Assembly: GCA_040775095.1 (NCBI GenBank)
Contig: JAXGTD010000041.1
Coordinates: forward strand, 1-28,878
Source of the DNA: JAXGTD01 sp040775095
GTDB lineage: Bacteria; Pseudomonadota; Gammaproteobacteria; Chromatiales; Chromatiaceae
Length of the DNA: 28,878 nucleotides
Reading direction: 5' to 3'
In this document: piece by piece, positions 8,156 through 16,788 of the stretch
How positions within the stretch are numbered: the first letter of the stretch is position 1
Layout: each line of letters begins with the position of its first letter
Notes under the pieces: generated by a model
Database searches by the model: none
Seen by the model: only the letters and a program-made list of their open reading frames with translations
What the model was told of the DNA's origin: nothing
Program-made: the position numbers and the translations under genes

Positions 8156-10279
8156 ATGCAGCCGACCATCCCCTCGTCTCTTGGTTCATACTGGCTGTTG
8201 GGGTTACCGCTGCTGGCGGTCGCCTTTATGTTGCTCATGCGCGGGCGCAACGGCAAGCAGGTCGCGGCCGAGCCCGAGCAGGGCGTGGCCGCCGGCGGCG
8301 CTGCCCCGGCGGGACGTCCCCCTCCCCAGACCCTGGCCATGTGGTGGTCGGTCCTGCTCGGGTTGTTGCTGTGGAACGCGGCCTCCTGGTTCTTCCACCC
8401 GGAGGCCCATACCCTGGCCAAGATCCCATACAGCAGTTTCATCGCCCAGGTGCGCGAGGGCAACGTAGCCGAGGTCACCATCCAGGGAAGCGAGATCGCC
8501 GGAGAGCTCGTTCACGCCATGGATTGGGACCCCGGCACCGGGCTGCTCTCACCACGGACCCGGCCCACCACCGAGGCCGCTCCTGCCACGACCGGGGGCA
8601 AGCCTGCGGCACCGGCCAAGTCTGCGTCGGCCAAGTCTGCACCGGCCGCGGGGACAGGCCCATCCAGGACCCTGGCGGTCACCGAATTCACCACCGTCTT
8701 CCCGAGCGCCCTCGGGGACCCAGGGCTGCTTCCCGTGCTGGAGGCGCATAAGGTAGAGGTCGTAGCCACCCCAAAGCCGTCGCGGTGGTTGGGCAGCGTC
8801 CTGGGCGGCTTCTTGCCGACCCTGCTGTTGGTCGGCTTTCTGTGGTGGATGGGCCGGCGCGCGATGCATCAGCAACAGAGCATCTTCGGCGTCAGCAGGT
8901 CCCAGGCCCGGCGCTACAACCGGGAGGACCGACTCCCGGTGACCTTTGCCGACGTCGCCGGCGCCGATGGCGCAAAGGCCCAGCTGCAGGAGATCGTGAC
9001 CATCCTCAAGGCCCCGGAGCGCTATCGCCAACTGGGCGCACGCATCCCAAGGGGCCTGCTGCTGGCTGGCCCACCGGGCACCGGCAAGACCCTGCTGGCC
9101 CGCGCGGTGGCCGGCGAGGCCGCGGTGCCGTTCTTCTCCATCAGCGGTTCGGAGTTCGTGGAAATGTTCGTTGGCGTCGGGGCGAGCCGGGTACGCAACC
9201 TCTTTGCCGAGGTCAAGGCGGCGGCGCCGGCGATCCTCTTCGTCGACGAGCTCGACGCCGTGGCCCGGCGGCGCGGGGCCGGCCTGGGCATGGTCAATGA
9301 CGAACGCGAGCAGACCCTCAACCAGCTCCTCGTGGAGATGGACGGCTTCGATGAGCGCACCAGCGTCATCGTCCTGGCCGCCACCAACCGTCCGGACGTG
9401 CTCGACCCGGCCCTGCGCCGACCGGGGCGATTCGACCGCGAGGCGGTCGTGGGTCTGCCCGATCGCGACGGCCGGCGCGCCATTCTCGCGATCCACAGCG
9501 CGCGGCTCGCGCTGGCCGAGGACGCCGACCTGGATCGCCTGGCCGGGATCACCATGGGTATGAGCGGCGCGCAGCTCGCCAATCTCTGCAACGAGGCGGC
9601 CCTGGTGGCCGCGCGCGACGACCACCCCAGGATTGGGCGCGCCGACTTCGACGCGGCCCTGGACCGCATGGTCCTGGGCGATGCGCGCGCCCTGACCCTG
9701 GATCAGGCGGCGCGTCGGGTCATCGCCTATCACGAGGGCGGACACGCCCTGGTGGCCTGGCTGACCCCGGAGGCGGATCCCGTGCACAAGGTCACCATCG
9801 TCCCCCACGGCATGGCCCTGGGGGTGACCGAGCAACGCCCGGAGGCCGATCGCTATAACCTCTCCCGGCCCTACCTCATGGCGCGACTGGCGGTGCTGTT
9901 AGGCGGACGCGCTGGTGAGGAGATGGCCCTTGGCGAGATCACGAGCGGCGCGGAGAACGACCTGATCGAGGCCACCCGGCTGGCGCGGCGCATGGTCGGC
10001 ACCTGGGGCATGAGCGAGCTGGGCCTCGCCGCCTATGAGCCCTCCGGAGATGACCGATTCCTCGGCTACGAGCTCGGCCAGGGGCGAAGCTACAGCGACG
10101 ACACCGCGCGGCGCATCGACCAGGCAGTGGAGGCCCTGCTGGAGGAGCGCCACCTGGCGGTCCGCCGTGTGCTGGAGGACGCCCGCGAGGCGTTGGACCA
10201 ACTGGCCCACGCGCTGCTCGAGCATGAGACCCTGGATGACCTGGCCTTGGAGCGGCTGCTGGGACCCCGCCCCGTCTGA
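8156..10279 (+). CDS. ftsH: ATP-dependent zinc metalloprotease FtsH, divergent paralogue
   Basis: The 707-residue product degrades unassembled or damaged membrane and soluble proteins as a membrane-anchored hexamer. The AAA+ domain has Walker A GPPGTGKT (305-312), pore motif FVG (338-340), Walker B FVDEL (362-366) and the second region of homology (about 409-426). The protease domain has the zinc site HEGGH (526-530) with third ligand Asp602 in GAENDL. All catalytic residues are present. The N-terminus is unusual: three hydrophobic segments (about 12-28, 62-80, 213-232) instead of two, and an Ala/Pro/Lys/Ser-rich stretch (about 135-170) inside the periplasmic domain. GGAG precedes the ATG. 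It is not beside rlmE, the usual neighbour of the housekeeping ftsH, so it is probably an accessory copy. A sigma54-like element lies upstream, and a Kef antiporter gene lies convergently downstream. Confidence 0.93.
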   Translation: MQPTIPSSLGSYWLLGLPLLAVAFMLLMRGRNGKQVAAEPEQGVAAGGAAPAGRPPPQTLAMWWSVLLGLLLWNAASWFFHPEAHTLAKIPYSSFIAQVREGNVAEVTIQGSEIAGELVHAMDWDPGTGLLSPRTRPTTEAAPATTGGKPAAPAKSASAKSAPAAGTGPSRTLAVTEFTTVFPSALGDPGLLPVLEAHKVEVVATPKPSRWLGSVLGGFLPTLLLVGFLWWMGRRAMHQQQSIFGVSRSQARRYNREDRLPVTFADVAGADGAKAQLQEIVTILKAPERYRQLGARIPRGLLLAGPPGTGKTLLARAVAGEAAVPFFSISGSEFVEMFVGVGASRVRNLFAEVKAAAPAILFVDELDAVARRRGAGLGMVNDEREQTLNQLLVEMDGFDERTSVIVLAATNRPDVLDPALRRPGRFDREAVVGLPDRDGRRAILAIHSARLALAEDADLDRLAGITMGMSGAQLANLCNEAALVAARDDHPRIGRADFDAALDRMVLGDARALTLDQAARRVIAYHEGGHALVAWLTPEADPVHKVTIVPHGMALGVTEQRPEADRYNLSRPYLMARLAVLLGGRAGEEMALGEITSGAENDLIEATRLARRMVGTWGMSELGLAAYEPSGDDRFLGYELGQGRSYSDDTARRIDQAVEALLEERHLAVRRVLEDAREALDQLAHALLEHETLDDLALERLLGPRPV

Positions 10280-10293
10280 CTCCATCGGGAGTC
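10278..10293. terminator. Short hairpin at the end of ftsH
   Basis: GACTCC (10278-10283) and GGAGTC (10288-10293) form a perfect 6-bp stem on an ATCG loop. It overlaps the last bases of the ftsH stop codon, in the gap before the convergent antiporter gene. Without a T-run it is a weak candidate terminator. Confidence 0.35.
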
Positions 10294-10405
10294 GTCTGCT
10301 CCGGTATCTCTGGGCCGGATCGCGGATCACCCGCACCGCATTGGCGGCAGCCGTCAGCCGTTGCACGCGCGGCCCATCTCGCCAATACAACGGACGTCTC
10401 TAATC

Positions 10406-11788
10406 TCACTCATTCGCTCGCAACGCCCGCGGACCGAAGGCCCACTTGAGGGCCACGCCCGCCCCAAATGCCAGCAGGATCACGACGAGAACCAGCGCGG
10501 CGAAGAGCGTCTCATCGATCACATTCAGCGACCTGCCGACGCCGATGAAGATGAGCGCGATCTCCCCTCGCGGCAACATCCCGATCGCGACGGCGGTCCG
10601 ATCGACCGAAGCGCCGGCCACCAGTGCCGCCGGCATCTTCCCGACGACCGCCACGACCAACAGGACCAGGGTCAACAGCAGGGTGTGCCAGTGCAGGAAG
10701 ACCGCGAGGTTGACCTGCATCCCAATCAGCAGGAAGAAGATCGGCGTGAAGACCGCGATCAGCGGCACCAGCATCGCCTTCGTCTTCTCCCGCAGGGGCT
10801 CGTCCGAGAGGATCAGGCCCGCGGCGAACCCGCCCACGGTGCCGCTGAGCCCGAGCGAGCTACACAGCCAGCCCAGCAGGAAGGCGAAGGCCAGTGGTGC
10901 GAGGAAACGGATCTCATCGCCGCGGATGCGGTTCAACAGCCGCGCAAAGACCTGCCCGACCCGGTCGCCGAAAAAGACGATTGCCCCGATAAAGAGGCCG
11001 CTCGAAAACAAGAGCCAGGTGACGGCGAGGAGATCGAGGTGGCCCTTGAGCACCAGGTCGATGCACACCGCCAGCAGGACCAAGACGATGACATCGTTCA
11101 ACACGCAGGCCCCGAGGATGATCCGGCCCTCCGGGGTCTCCGCCTTGCCGATGTCATCGAGCATACGGGTTGCAATCCCGATGCTGGTCGCGCCAAGGCT
11201 CGCCGCGACGAAGAAGCGGCCGGCCGGCGAGATCCCTCCTGGCAGGAGCCAGGCGACCAGGGTGCCGAGCACCAGGGTTCCAAGGACGCCTGCCACGGCG
11301 ACCCGCGCGGCACGGGGTCCGACCCCGCGTAGTTGTTGAATACCCGTCTTGAGGCCAACGTGGAACAGCAGCAGGATGATACCCAGGCTGGAGAAGATCC
11401 AGAGACTCATACCGGTGTTGACGTCGGCCAGCGCGTGTCGGCCGGTCAGCATCTGGAGGACCTCGTAGCCACGGCCACCGGGGGAGAGCTCATCGGCAGA
11501 GAAGTACGCGGTGATCGTGTCGGCCACCGATCCGCCGCTCTGCCAGACATGATTGAACACCGGACTGGCCGCCCCATAGTTCATCACGAATGAAAAGAAT
11601 GGCACCCCGAGCCAATAACCCAGGTTGCTGACCAACACGCCAATCAGCAGCTCGCCCAGGACCGCCGGTTGCCGATACCGCCTTGCCAGCCAATGGGCGA
11701 CGAGTACCATGCTGATCAGGACGGCCAGCTCCAACATGATCGCGGCAAAGGGGTCCTGAATCGCGGGCTTCACGTGAGGAAAGAGCAT
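10406..11788 (-). CDS. Kef-type cation/proton antiporter (CPA2 family)
   Basis: The product is a 460-residue integral membrane protein with about 12 hydrophobic segments and the CPA2 Na+/H+ exchanger domain, for example RYRQPAVLGELLIGVLVSN near the N-terminus and LNDVIVLVLLAV in mid-protein. It should exchange K+ or Na+ for protons across the inner membrane. There is no C-terminal TrkA-N (RCK) domain, so it is shorter than E. coli KefB/KefC and would lack their glutathione-adduct control. I use the ATG at 11788, with AGGA 12 bases before it; an ATG at 11800 is possible but has that AGGA immediately adjacent. A kefB-like gene beside an accessory ftsH recalls the transmissible protein-quality-control islands of other proteobacteria; this is inference only. 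Confidence 0.85.
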   Translation of the reverse strand: MLFPHVKPAIQDPFAAIMLELAVLISMVLVAHWLARRYRQPAVLGELLIGVLVSNLGYWLGVPFFSFVMNYGAASPVFNHVWQSGGSVADTITAYFSADELSPGGRGYEVLQMLTGRHALADVNTGMSLWIFSSLGIILLLFHVGLKTGIQQLRGVGPRAARVAVAGVLGTLVLGTLVAWLLPGGISPAGRFFVAASLGATSIGIATRMLDDIGKAETPEGRIILGACVLNDVIVLVLLAVCIDLVLKGHLDLLAVTWLLFSSGLFIGAIVFFGDRVGQVFARLLNRIRGDEIRFLAPLAFAFLLGWLCSSLGLSGTVGGFAAGLILSDEPLREKTKAMLVPLIAVFTPIFFLLIGMQVNLAVFLHWHTLLLTLVLLVVAVVGKMPAALVAGASVDRTAVAIGMLPRGEIALIFIGVGRSLNVIDETLFAALVLVVILLAFGAGVALKWAFGPRALRANE

Positions 11789-12211
11789 CGGAGGTACCAT
11801 TCCTGGACAGGGCTGACAGTGCGTGTGGCCGCACGGTGGATGACAACGACGAGGGGCATTGGTCAGAGACGGCACCGCAGTCGTGAAATCGCAGGTATGC
11901 ATGGATCGCGCCAAACGTCGGTCCGTCTGGCCTCCGGGCCGAGACGCGATACCCGCGCCGATTGGCTCATATAAACCAAGCCAGACAGGACGATATAGAC
12001 CACTCGGTCCTGGCCGTCGCCGCCCCCGCCCTCGGCACCCGAGTCCCACGGGCGATCGCGACGCACGGTTCGGGCCTGATGCAAGACGCCGATGTCGCGC
12101 CCGACCCTCGCGAGGGGGCCGCGTGATGGGTATTCGCGTGCCGGGGGTCGCCGGTGTGCGGGCGGGAAGCTGGCGGCATTGCCCGGGGTTATCGGTTAGC
12201 ATGCACCCAGC
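11789..12211. other. Divergent intergenic region with repeated ATATNNACCA motifs
   Basis: No gene is seen in 423 bases between the divergent antiporter and kinase genes. The sequence ATATAAACCA (11969-11978) and ATATAGACCA (11993-12002), 24 bases apart, echo ATATGGACCA at 7958-7967 upstream of ftsH. These A/T-rich spots stand out against the GC-rich background and may be promoter elements or regulator sites. Confidence 0.4.
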
Positions 12212-13318
12212 ATGGCAACACACGCAGACACGGCCCTGAGGTCGATCGCGCGCCGTTTCCTGGCCGACGAGCGCTTAGACATCGCACCGCTCGGCCGCGG
12301 TCTGATCAACGACACCTTCCGGGTAGAAAGCGCGGCGGGACGCTTTGTACTGCAGCGGATCAACTCCGCGGTGTTTCCAAACCCCGAGCGGATCATGGAC
12401 AACCTGTCGCGGCTGCACGCGCGACTGGCGGAGCGTCCTGGTGCCGGCGTGCGTTTGCCGGCCATCCGGCATGCTCGCGACGGCGCGACATTCGCCCGCG
12501 ATGAGACAGGCGCCCTGTGGCGCATGCTCGAGCTCATCGAAGGCAGCCGTACCCTGTCGCAGGTCGACAGCGACGGCCAGGCACGCGAGATCGGCACGAC
12601 ACTCGGGCGGTTTCATCGGCTGAGCGTGGACCTCGACACGGAGGAGTTCGCCGTCACCCTGCCCGGTTTCCATGTCACACCGCAATGTCTTGCCGACTTC
12701 ACGGCGGCGCTCCAGGCCAGCGCCAATGCCCAGCAGGATGACGCGATCAACGAGGCCATCGAGCTCGTCGCGGCCCGCCACGACTTGGCCAACGTCCTGG
12801 AGGCGGCCGCGGCGAGGCGCGACCTCCCGCGGCGCGTGGTCCACGGCGATCCCAAGATCGACAACATCCTGTTCGACGAGGCGCGCGAGCGGGCATTGTG
12901 CCTCATCGACCTCGACACGCTTCAGCCCGGCCTGATCCATCACGACATCGGCGACTGCCTGCGCTCCTGTTGCAGGCGCGTCGGGCCCGGGCGCATCGGA
13001 CCCCGCGTTGGCCAGCCGCGCGTCTGGTTCGATCTCCGCGTGTGCCAGGGGATCCTCTACGCCTATGCCGAGGCCACCGGCGGAATCCTCGGCCAGGTCG
13101 AGATCGGGCTGCTCTACGAGGCCATCCGGGTCATCCCGTTCGAGCTTGGCCTGCGCTTCCTGACGGACCACCTGCAAGGGGATCGCTATTTCCGAATCAG
13201 CGAGCCGGGCCAAAACCTGGCCAAGGCGCAAATCCAGTTCGCGCTGGTCGCGGACATCGAGGCCAAGGAGCCAGCGATCCGGCGAATCATCGCGGACTGC
13301 TTCAGGCGGACGCGCTGA
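12212..13318 (+). CDS. Phosphotransferase (APH/NahK-like kinase)
   Basis: The 368-residue product has the protein-kinase-like fold of aminoglycoside and choline kinases. The N-lobe LINDTFRVES (31-40) followed by FVLQRIN (45-51) is close to the pattern of N-acetylhexosamine 1-kinase (NahK). The catalytic loop is HGDPKIDNILFD (211-222) with base Asp213, and the metal-binding ID-LD motif follows (Asp233/Asp235). All key residues are present. A sugar, or a sugar-like small molecule, is the more likely substrate; antibiotic resistance is not implied. No sugar phosphorylase or nucleotidyltransferase gene is adjacent, so the pathway is open. The ribosome site before the ATG at 12212 is weak, but the family alignment begins only a few residues later. 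Confidence 0.8.
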   Translation: MATHADTALRSIARRFLADERLDIAPLGRGLINDTFRVESAAGRFVLQRINSAVFPNPERIMDNLSRLHARLAERPGAGVRLPAIRHARDGATFARDETGALWRMLELIEGSRTLSQVDSDGQAREIGTTLGRFHRLSVDLDTEEFAVTLPGFHVTPQCLADFTAALQASANAQQDDAINEAIELVAARHDLANVLEAAAARRDLPRRVVHGDPKIDNILFDEARERALCLIDLDTLQPGLIHHDIGDCLRSCCRRVGPGRIGPRVGQPRVWFDLRVCQGILYAYAEATGGILGQVEIGLLYEAIRVIPFELGLRFLTDHLQGDRYFRISEPGQNLAKAQIQFALVADIEAKEPAIRRIIADCFRRTR

Positions 13319-13321
13319 CTC

Positions 13322-13338
13322 CCCGGCCGTTCGCCGGG
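13322..13338. terminator. Hairpin between convergent genes
   Basis: CCCGGC (13322-13327) and GCCGGG (13333-13338) pair around a CGTTC loop in the 30-base gap between the convergent kinase and lipoprotein genes. It is well placed to stop both transcripts, but it lacks a T-run. Confidence 0.45.
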
Positions 13339-13348
13339 CCGTGCCCCA

Positions 13349-13699
13349 TCACTCGCCCGGATCACCATAGAAGACATAGTTGGTCGAGTAGTCGCTGATC
13401 TCGAAGTAGACCTTCCTCTCACCCTTGTCGACGAGGCCGTTCTGGTTGGTGTCCAGCACCCCATAGCCAAAACGGTATGGACGGGATCCGGTCGCGCCCG
13501 TGGCTTCAGCGGTCGTGAGCTTGTCGATCTTGATGAAGCGCCGAACCAGCTTTTCCCCCGCGTAGACCTCCAGGATGCCATCGGCGCCGGTCCAGTTCTG
13601 GATCGAACGGCCAATCTTGTTCTGGGTCTCCTGGGTGCAACCGCCGAGGGCGAGCGCGGTGATCAGGATCGACAGCATCGACAGGATCGGTAACTTCAT
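13349..13699 (-). CDS. Small lipoprotein with an EF-hand-like loop
   Basis: The product is 116 residues. A lipoprotein signal peptide ends in the lipobox LALGGC with Cys21 as the lipidation site; the residue after Cys is Thr, so outer-membrane sorting is plausible. Residues 83-94 read DTNQNGLVDKGE, which fits the calcium-loop pattern D-x-N-x-N-G-x-x-D-x-x-E of EF-hands. The region from 42 to 75 (ILEVYAGEKLVRRF and onward) is probably beta-rich. I do not recognise a named family. A GGAG site sits before the ATG at 13699. The next gene upstream on the same strand, the permease, ends about 145 bases away, so they may or may not be co-transcribed. Confidence 0.8.
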   Translation of the reverse strand: MKLPILSMLSILITALALGGCTQETQNKIGRSIQNWTGADGILEVYAGEKLVRRFIKIDKLTTAEATGATGSRPYRFGYGVLDTNQNGLVDKGERKVYFEISDYSTNYVFYGDPGE

Positions 13700-13844
13700 C
13701 TCAATTCTCCGATGAGGGTGGATGGATAGGGTCGCAGGCGGGGCGTGCGCCAGATGGGGGCCTTTTGCCGCGTGGCGCCCCCTCTTGCCGCCTCCGCCGG
13801 GTCCCCTCGCGAGGACCGCGGAGGCCGCGCCCGTGTCCGGCGGC

Positions 13845-15050
13845 TCACTCGTCATGCAATGCCACGACGGGATCGATGGCGGCCGCCTGCATCGCCGGCA
13901 ACACCCCCGCGGCGAGGCCGATCAGCGCGGCGACGAGCTCGGCAACCAACACGAAATCCCAGGCAGTATGCGTTGGCAGCGCCGGCAACGCGGCGCCGAT
14001 CAGCCACGCGCCACCGACGCCCGCCATCAGGCCCATCAGGCCGCCGAAGACGGCCAACAGCACGGCCTCAAGCAAGAACAGGACCAGAATCTGGCCACGG
14101 CCGGCGCCGAGCGCGCGCAGCAGGCCGATCTCGCGGCGGCGTTCGCGCACGGCGATGGTCATGATCGTCAGGATGCCGATGCCGCCCACGGCAAGCGAGA
14201 TCCCACCGAGCGCGCCCACCGTCGCGGTCAGCACATCGAGCACCGAGCCCAGCACGTCGAGCATCTGGTCCTGTGTCGTGATGGTGAAGTCTTCCGTACC
14301 GTGGCGGCGTTGCAGTAGCGTCCGCACCCGCTCGGCGACCACGCCGCTATCGGCGGCCCGATCGTAGAGCAGGTCGATCTCCATGAGGCTGGCGCGATTG
14401 AACATCGCCAGTGCCCGCTCGACGGGAATGAATACGGTGTCGTCGAGGTCGAAACCGAGCATCTGGCCCTTGCTCTGCATGACACCGATGACCCGGTACG
14501 GCTCACCGCCGATGCGAATCCGGGCACCCAGCGCCGAGGCGGTGCCAAACAGCTCCCGATGCAGCTTCGAGCCCAACACCGCGAATGCCCGCGCCCCACC
14601 GCCCTCCTCGGGAAGGAAGCGACCGATGGCGGGGCGCATCGCCCAGATCTCCGGTACCCGGTGCCCGGCGCCGATGACCATGGTGCGTCGACTGCTGCCG
14701 GCGCGCTCGACGGCGGCGTTGCCCTGCACCACCGGCACCACGGCCTGGACGTCTGCGACCCGCTCCAATGCCCGCGCGTCGTCCAGGCTCAGCGGCCGGA
14801 CATTGGACACGATCGCCCCGGACAGACCCAGGGTACTGGTCTTGCCGGGCGCGATCGCGATCAGGTTGGTACCGAACTGCGTGAACTCCGCCAGCACGAA
14901 GCGATGGATGCCCTCGCCGATCGCGGTCAGCGCCACCACCGCCGCAACCCCGATTGCGATCCCGGTCACCGTCAACAGGCTGCGCCCGCGCTGCGCTCGC
15001 ACCGCGCCGAGCGTATATCGGATCACGTCAGGCACACGCATAGGGACCAT
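13845..15050 (-). CDS. ABC transporter permease, MacB/FtsX family
   Basis: The 401-residue product has the MacB_PCD-FtsX build: one N-terminal membrane helix (about 25-44, RSLLTVTGIAIGVAAVVAL), a periplasmic domain of about 220 residues (with GARIRIGGEPYRVIGVM near its centre), then three C-terminal helices of the FtsX domain. Such permeases work with a cytoplasmic ATPase to power envelope tasks such as lipoprotein extrusion or toxin and peptide efflux. No ATPase and no MacA-like adaptor gene lies beside it; the neighbours are a lipoprotein gene and sbcB, so its ATPase must be elsewhere or it acts without one. The start is uncertain among GTG 15059, ATG 15050 and ATG 15041; none has a strong ribosome site. 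Confidence 0.85.
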   Translation of the reverse strand: MVPMRVPDVIRYTLGAVRAQRGRSLLTVTGIAIGVAAVVALTAIGEGIHRFVLAEFTQFGTNLIAIAPGKTSTLGLSGAIVSNVRPLSLDDARALERVADVQAVVPVVQGNAAVERAGSSRRTMVIGAGHRVPEIWAMRPAIGRFLPEEGGGARAFAVLGSKLHRELFGTASALGARIRIGGEPYRVIGVMQSKGQMLGFDLDDTVFIPVERALAMFNRASLMEIDLLYDRAADSGVVAERVRTLLQRRHGTEDFTITTQDQMLDVLGSVLDVLTATVGALGGISLAVGGIGILTIMTIAVRERRREIGLLRALGAGRGQILVLFLLEAVLLAVFGGLMGLMAGVGGAWLIGAALPALPTHTAWDFVLVAELVAALIGLAAGVLPAMQAAAIDPVVALHDE

Positions 15051-15215
15051 TCTATTCACTCGGGACAGTCGGGGACGTCACGGGGGCGCACGGCGTAAAC
15101 GCGCGCGGGCCAGTGGCACCAACAAGTCCGCCTCCGCGCTCCGGGCATCCGCAGCGCGCCGCGACAGCCCGCGGGAGAGCGCCCTGAGGCGCGCGCGGGC
15201 CTCGTGACGGCTGCC

Positions 15216-16670
15216 TCAGCCGGCGTCCATCACCTGATCCGCCCAGTCCTGCAGCGCATCGAGCAGGGCCAGCCGCCGGCCGTCGGCGCCGGGCTGCGCG
15301 CGCAGCTCGGCGAGGCGCTGCTCGTAGCCGTCGAGGGTGACCGAGGCGCCGGCGGCCGCGCCGGACTCGGGGTCGGTCAGGCGTTCGAAACGCCAGGCGT
15401 CCCAGTCCTCACGCTCGCCCTCGCTGAGGCTGTCGGGCCAGTTCCGGGCGCGGAAGCGGAACAGCATCTCGGCTAACCGGGAATCGTCGAAACCGGGATG
15501 CTGTTCGGCCAGATCCGTGGGCGTGAGGGTGCGCAGACGGGCCATCGTGCGGCGATCCGCGTCCGAAAAGAACCCCCCGCTGTAGAGCATCAGGTCCGGG
15601 TCGGTGGGGTCCGGGCGCTCCGGCGATGGCGCGTGTACCCGCTGGATCTTCTCGACCAGGTCCGGGCCGGCGGCCCCCAGGATGCGGGCGTGCGCCGCGA
15701 CGACCTCCGGATCGATACCCCAACGCCGCGCCGCCTCCGGGCCGAGGGTCTTCATCGGCGCCAGGATCGGGGCCGCGTTGACCTTGATGCCCTTCAGGCC
15801 GATGCGCTCGACGCCCTCCGGCAGGTCGGCGGCCGCGGTGTAGAGCCGCTCGCGGATCTGATCGGCGTCGAGCTCGAGCAAGCGGCTCGGATCCTGGCGC
15901 AGGTCGAATCCGATCACGGCATTGGGATTGGCCGGATGCGGCGCAACGATGGCCACGGGCGCGATACACCCGAGCTCGGCGCGGTAACGGGCCGAGACAT
16001 GCAACAGGGGCTCGCCCCGGCGGATCAGGTCGCGGACCTGGCGCTTGTCGCGCAGTCCCAGCGCGTAGTCGAACAGGCGCGGCTGCGCGCGCTTGAGCAG
16101 TCGGGCCAACGCGATCGTCGCGCGCACATCGGCGAGGGCATCGTGGGCGCCCGCGTGCTCGATGCCGTTGGCCGCGGTGAGGTCCTCCAGCCGAAAAGAC
16201 GTGACCCCCGGCTCGCGCTCCGGCCACACGATGCCATCGGGGCGCAACGCGTGCGCCAGACGCAGCGTATCGATCAGATCCCAACGGCTGTTGCCATCCC
16301 GCCAGGTGTGGGCATAGGGATCGATGAAGTTCCGATAGAACAGATGGCGTGTGATCTCGTCGTCGAAGCGCAGGCTGTTGTAGCCGACACCGCAGGTACC
16401 GGGCACCGCGAGCTGCTGCTCGATCAGCGAGGCAAAGTCGGATTCGCAGATACCCATCGACTCGGCCTGCCGGGGCGTGATCCCGGTGACCAGGCAGGCA
16501 TCCGGGTTGGGCAGCAGGTCGTTGGCCGGACGACAGAAGACGACCAGCGGGTCGCCGACCTCGTTGAGCTCGGCGTCCGTGCGCAGGCCGGCAAACTGGC
16601 ACGGGCGGTCCTTGCTCGGCACCGCCACCCAGGTCTCGTAGTCGTGCCAGTAAAAGGTTGGAACGGACAT
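15216..16670 (-). CDS. sbcB: Exodeoxyribonuclease I
   Basis: The 484-residue product degrades single-stranded DNA from the 3' end and takes part in recombination and mismatch repair. The DEDDh catalytic set is complete and each residue lies exactly five positions before its E. coli equivalent: Asp10 and Glu12 in HDYET, Asp103 in RFDDE, His176 and Asp181 in HDALADV. The SH3-like and C-terminal helical regions that clamp DNA follow to residue 484; length is typical. The ATG at 16670 has GGAG nine bases upstream. It lies directly downstream of rplS on the same strand, with 118 bases between. Confidence 0.95.
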   Translation of the reverse strand: MSVPTFYWHDYETWVAVPSKDRPCQFAGLRTDAELNEVGDPLVVFCRPANDLLPNPDACLVTGITPRQAESMGICESDFASLIEQQLAVPGTCGVGYNSLRFDDEITRHLFYRNFIDPYAHTWRDGNSRWDLIDTLRLAHALRPDGIVWPEREPGVTSFRLEDLTAANGIEHAGAHDALADVRATIALARLLKRAQPRLFDYALGLRDKRQVRDLIRRGEPLLHVSARYRAELGCIAPVAIVAPHPANPNAVIGFDLRQDPSRLLELDADQIRERLYTAAADLPEGVERIGLKGIKVNAAPILAPMKTLGPEAARRWGIDPEVVAAHARILGAAGPDLVEKIQRVHAPSPERPDPTDPDLMLYSGGFFSDADRRTMARLRTLTPTDLAEQHPGFDDSRLAEMLFRFRARNWPDSLSEGEREDWDAWRFERLTDPESGAAAGASVTLDGYEQRLAELRAQPGADGRRLALLDALQDWADQVMDAG

Positions 16671-16788
16671 GCTCGAGACTCCGGACCTTCAGACGGGCCG
16701 AGGCGGCCGGCAAACACCCACGCCCCGGCCCCGTCAGCCGGAAGGTCGCGCGAGGCGGGAGGCGGCGGCCGCGCGGGCCGGTGCCCCG

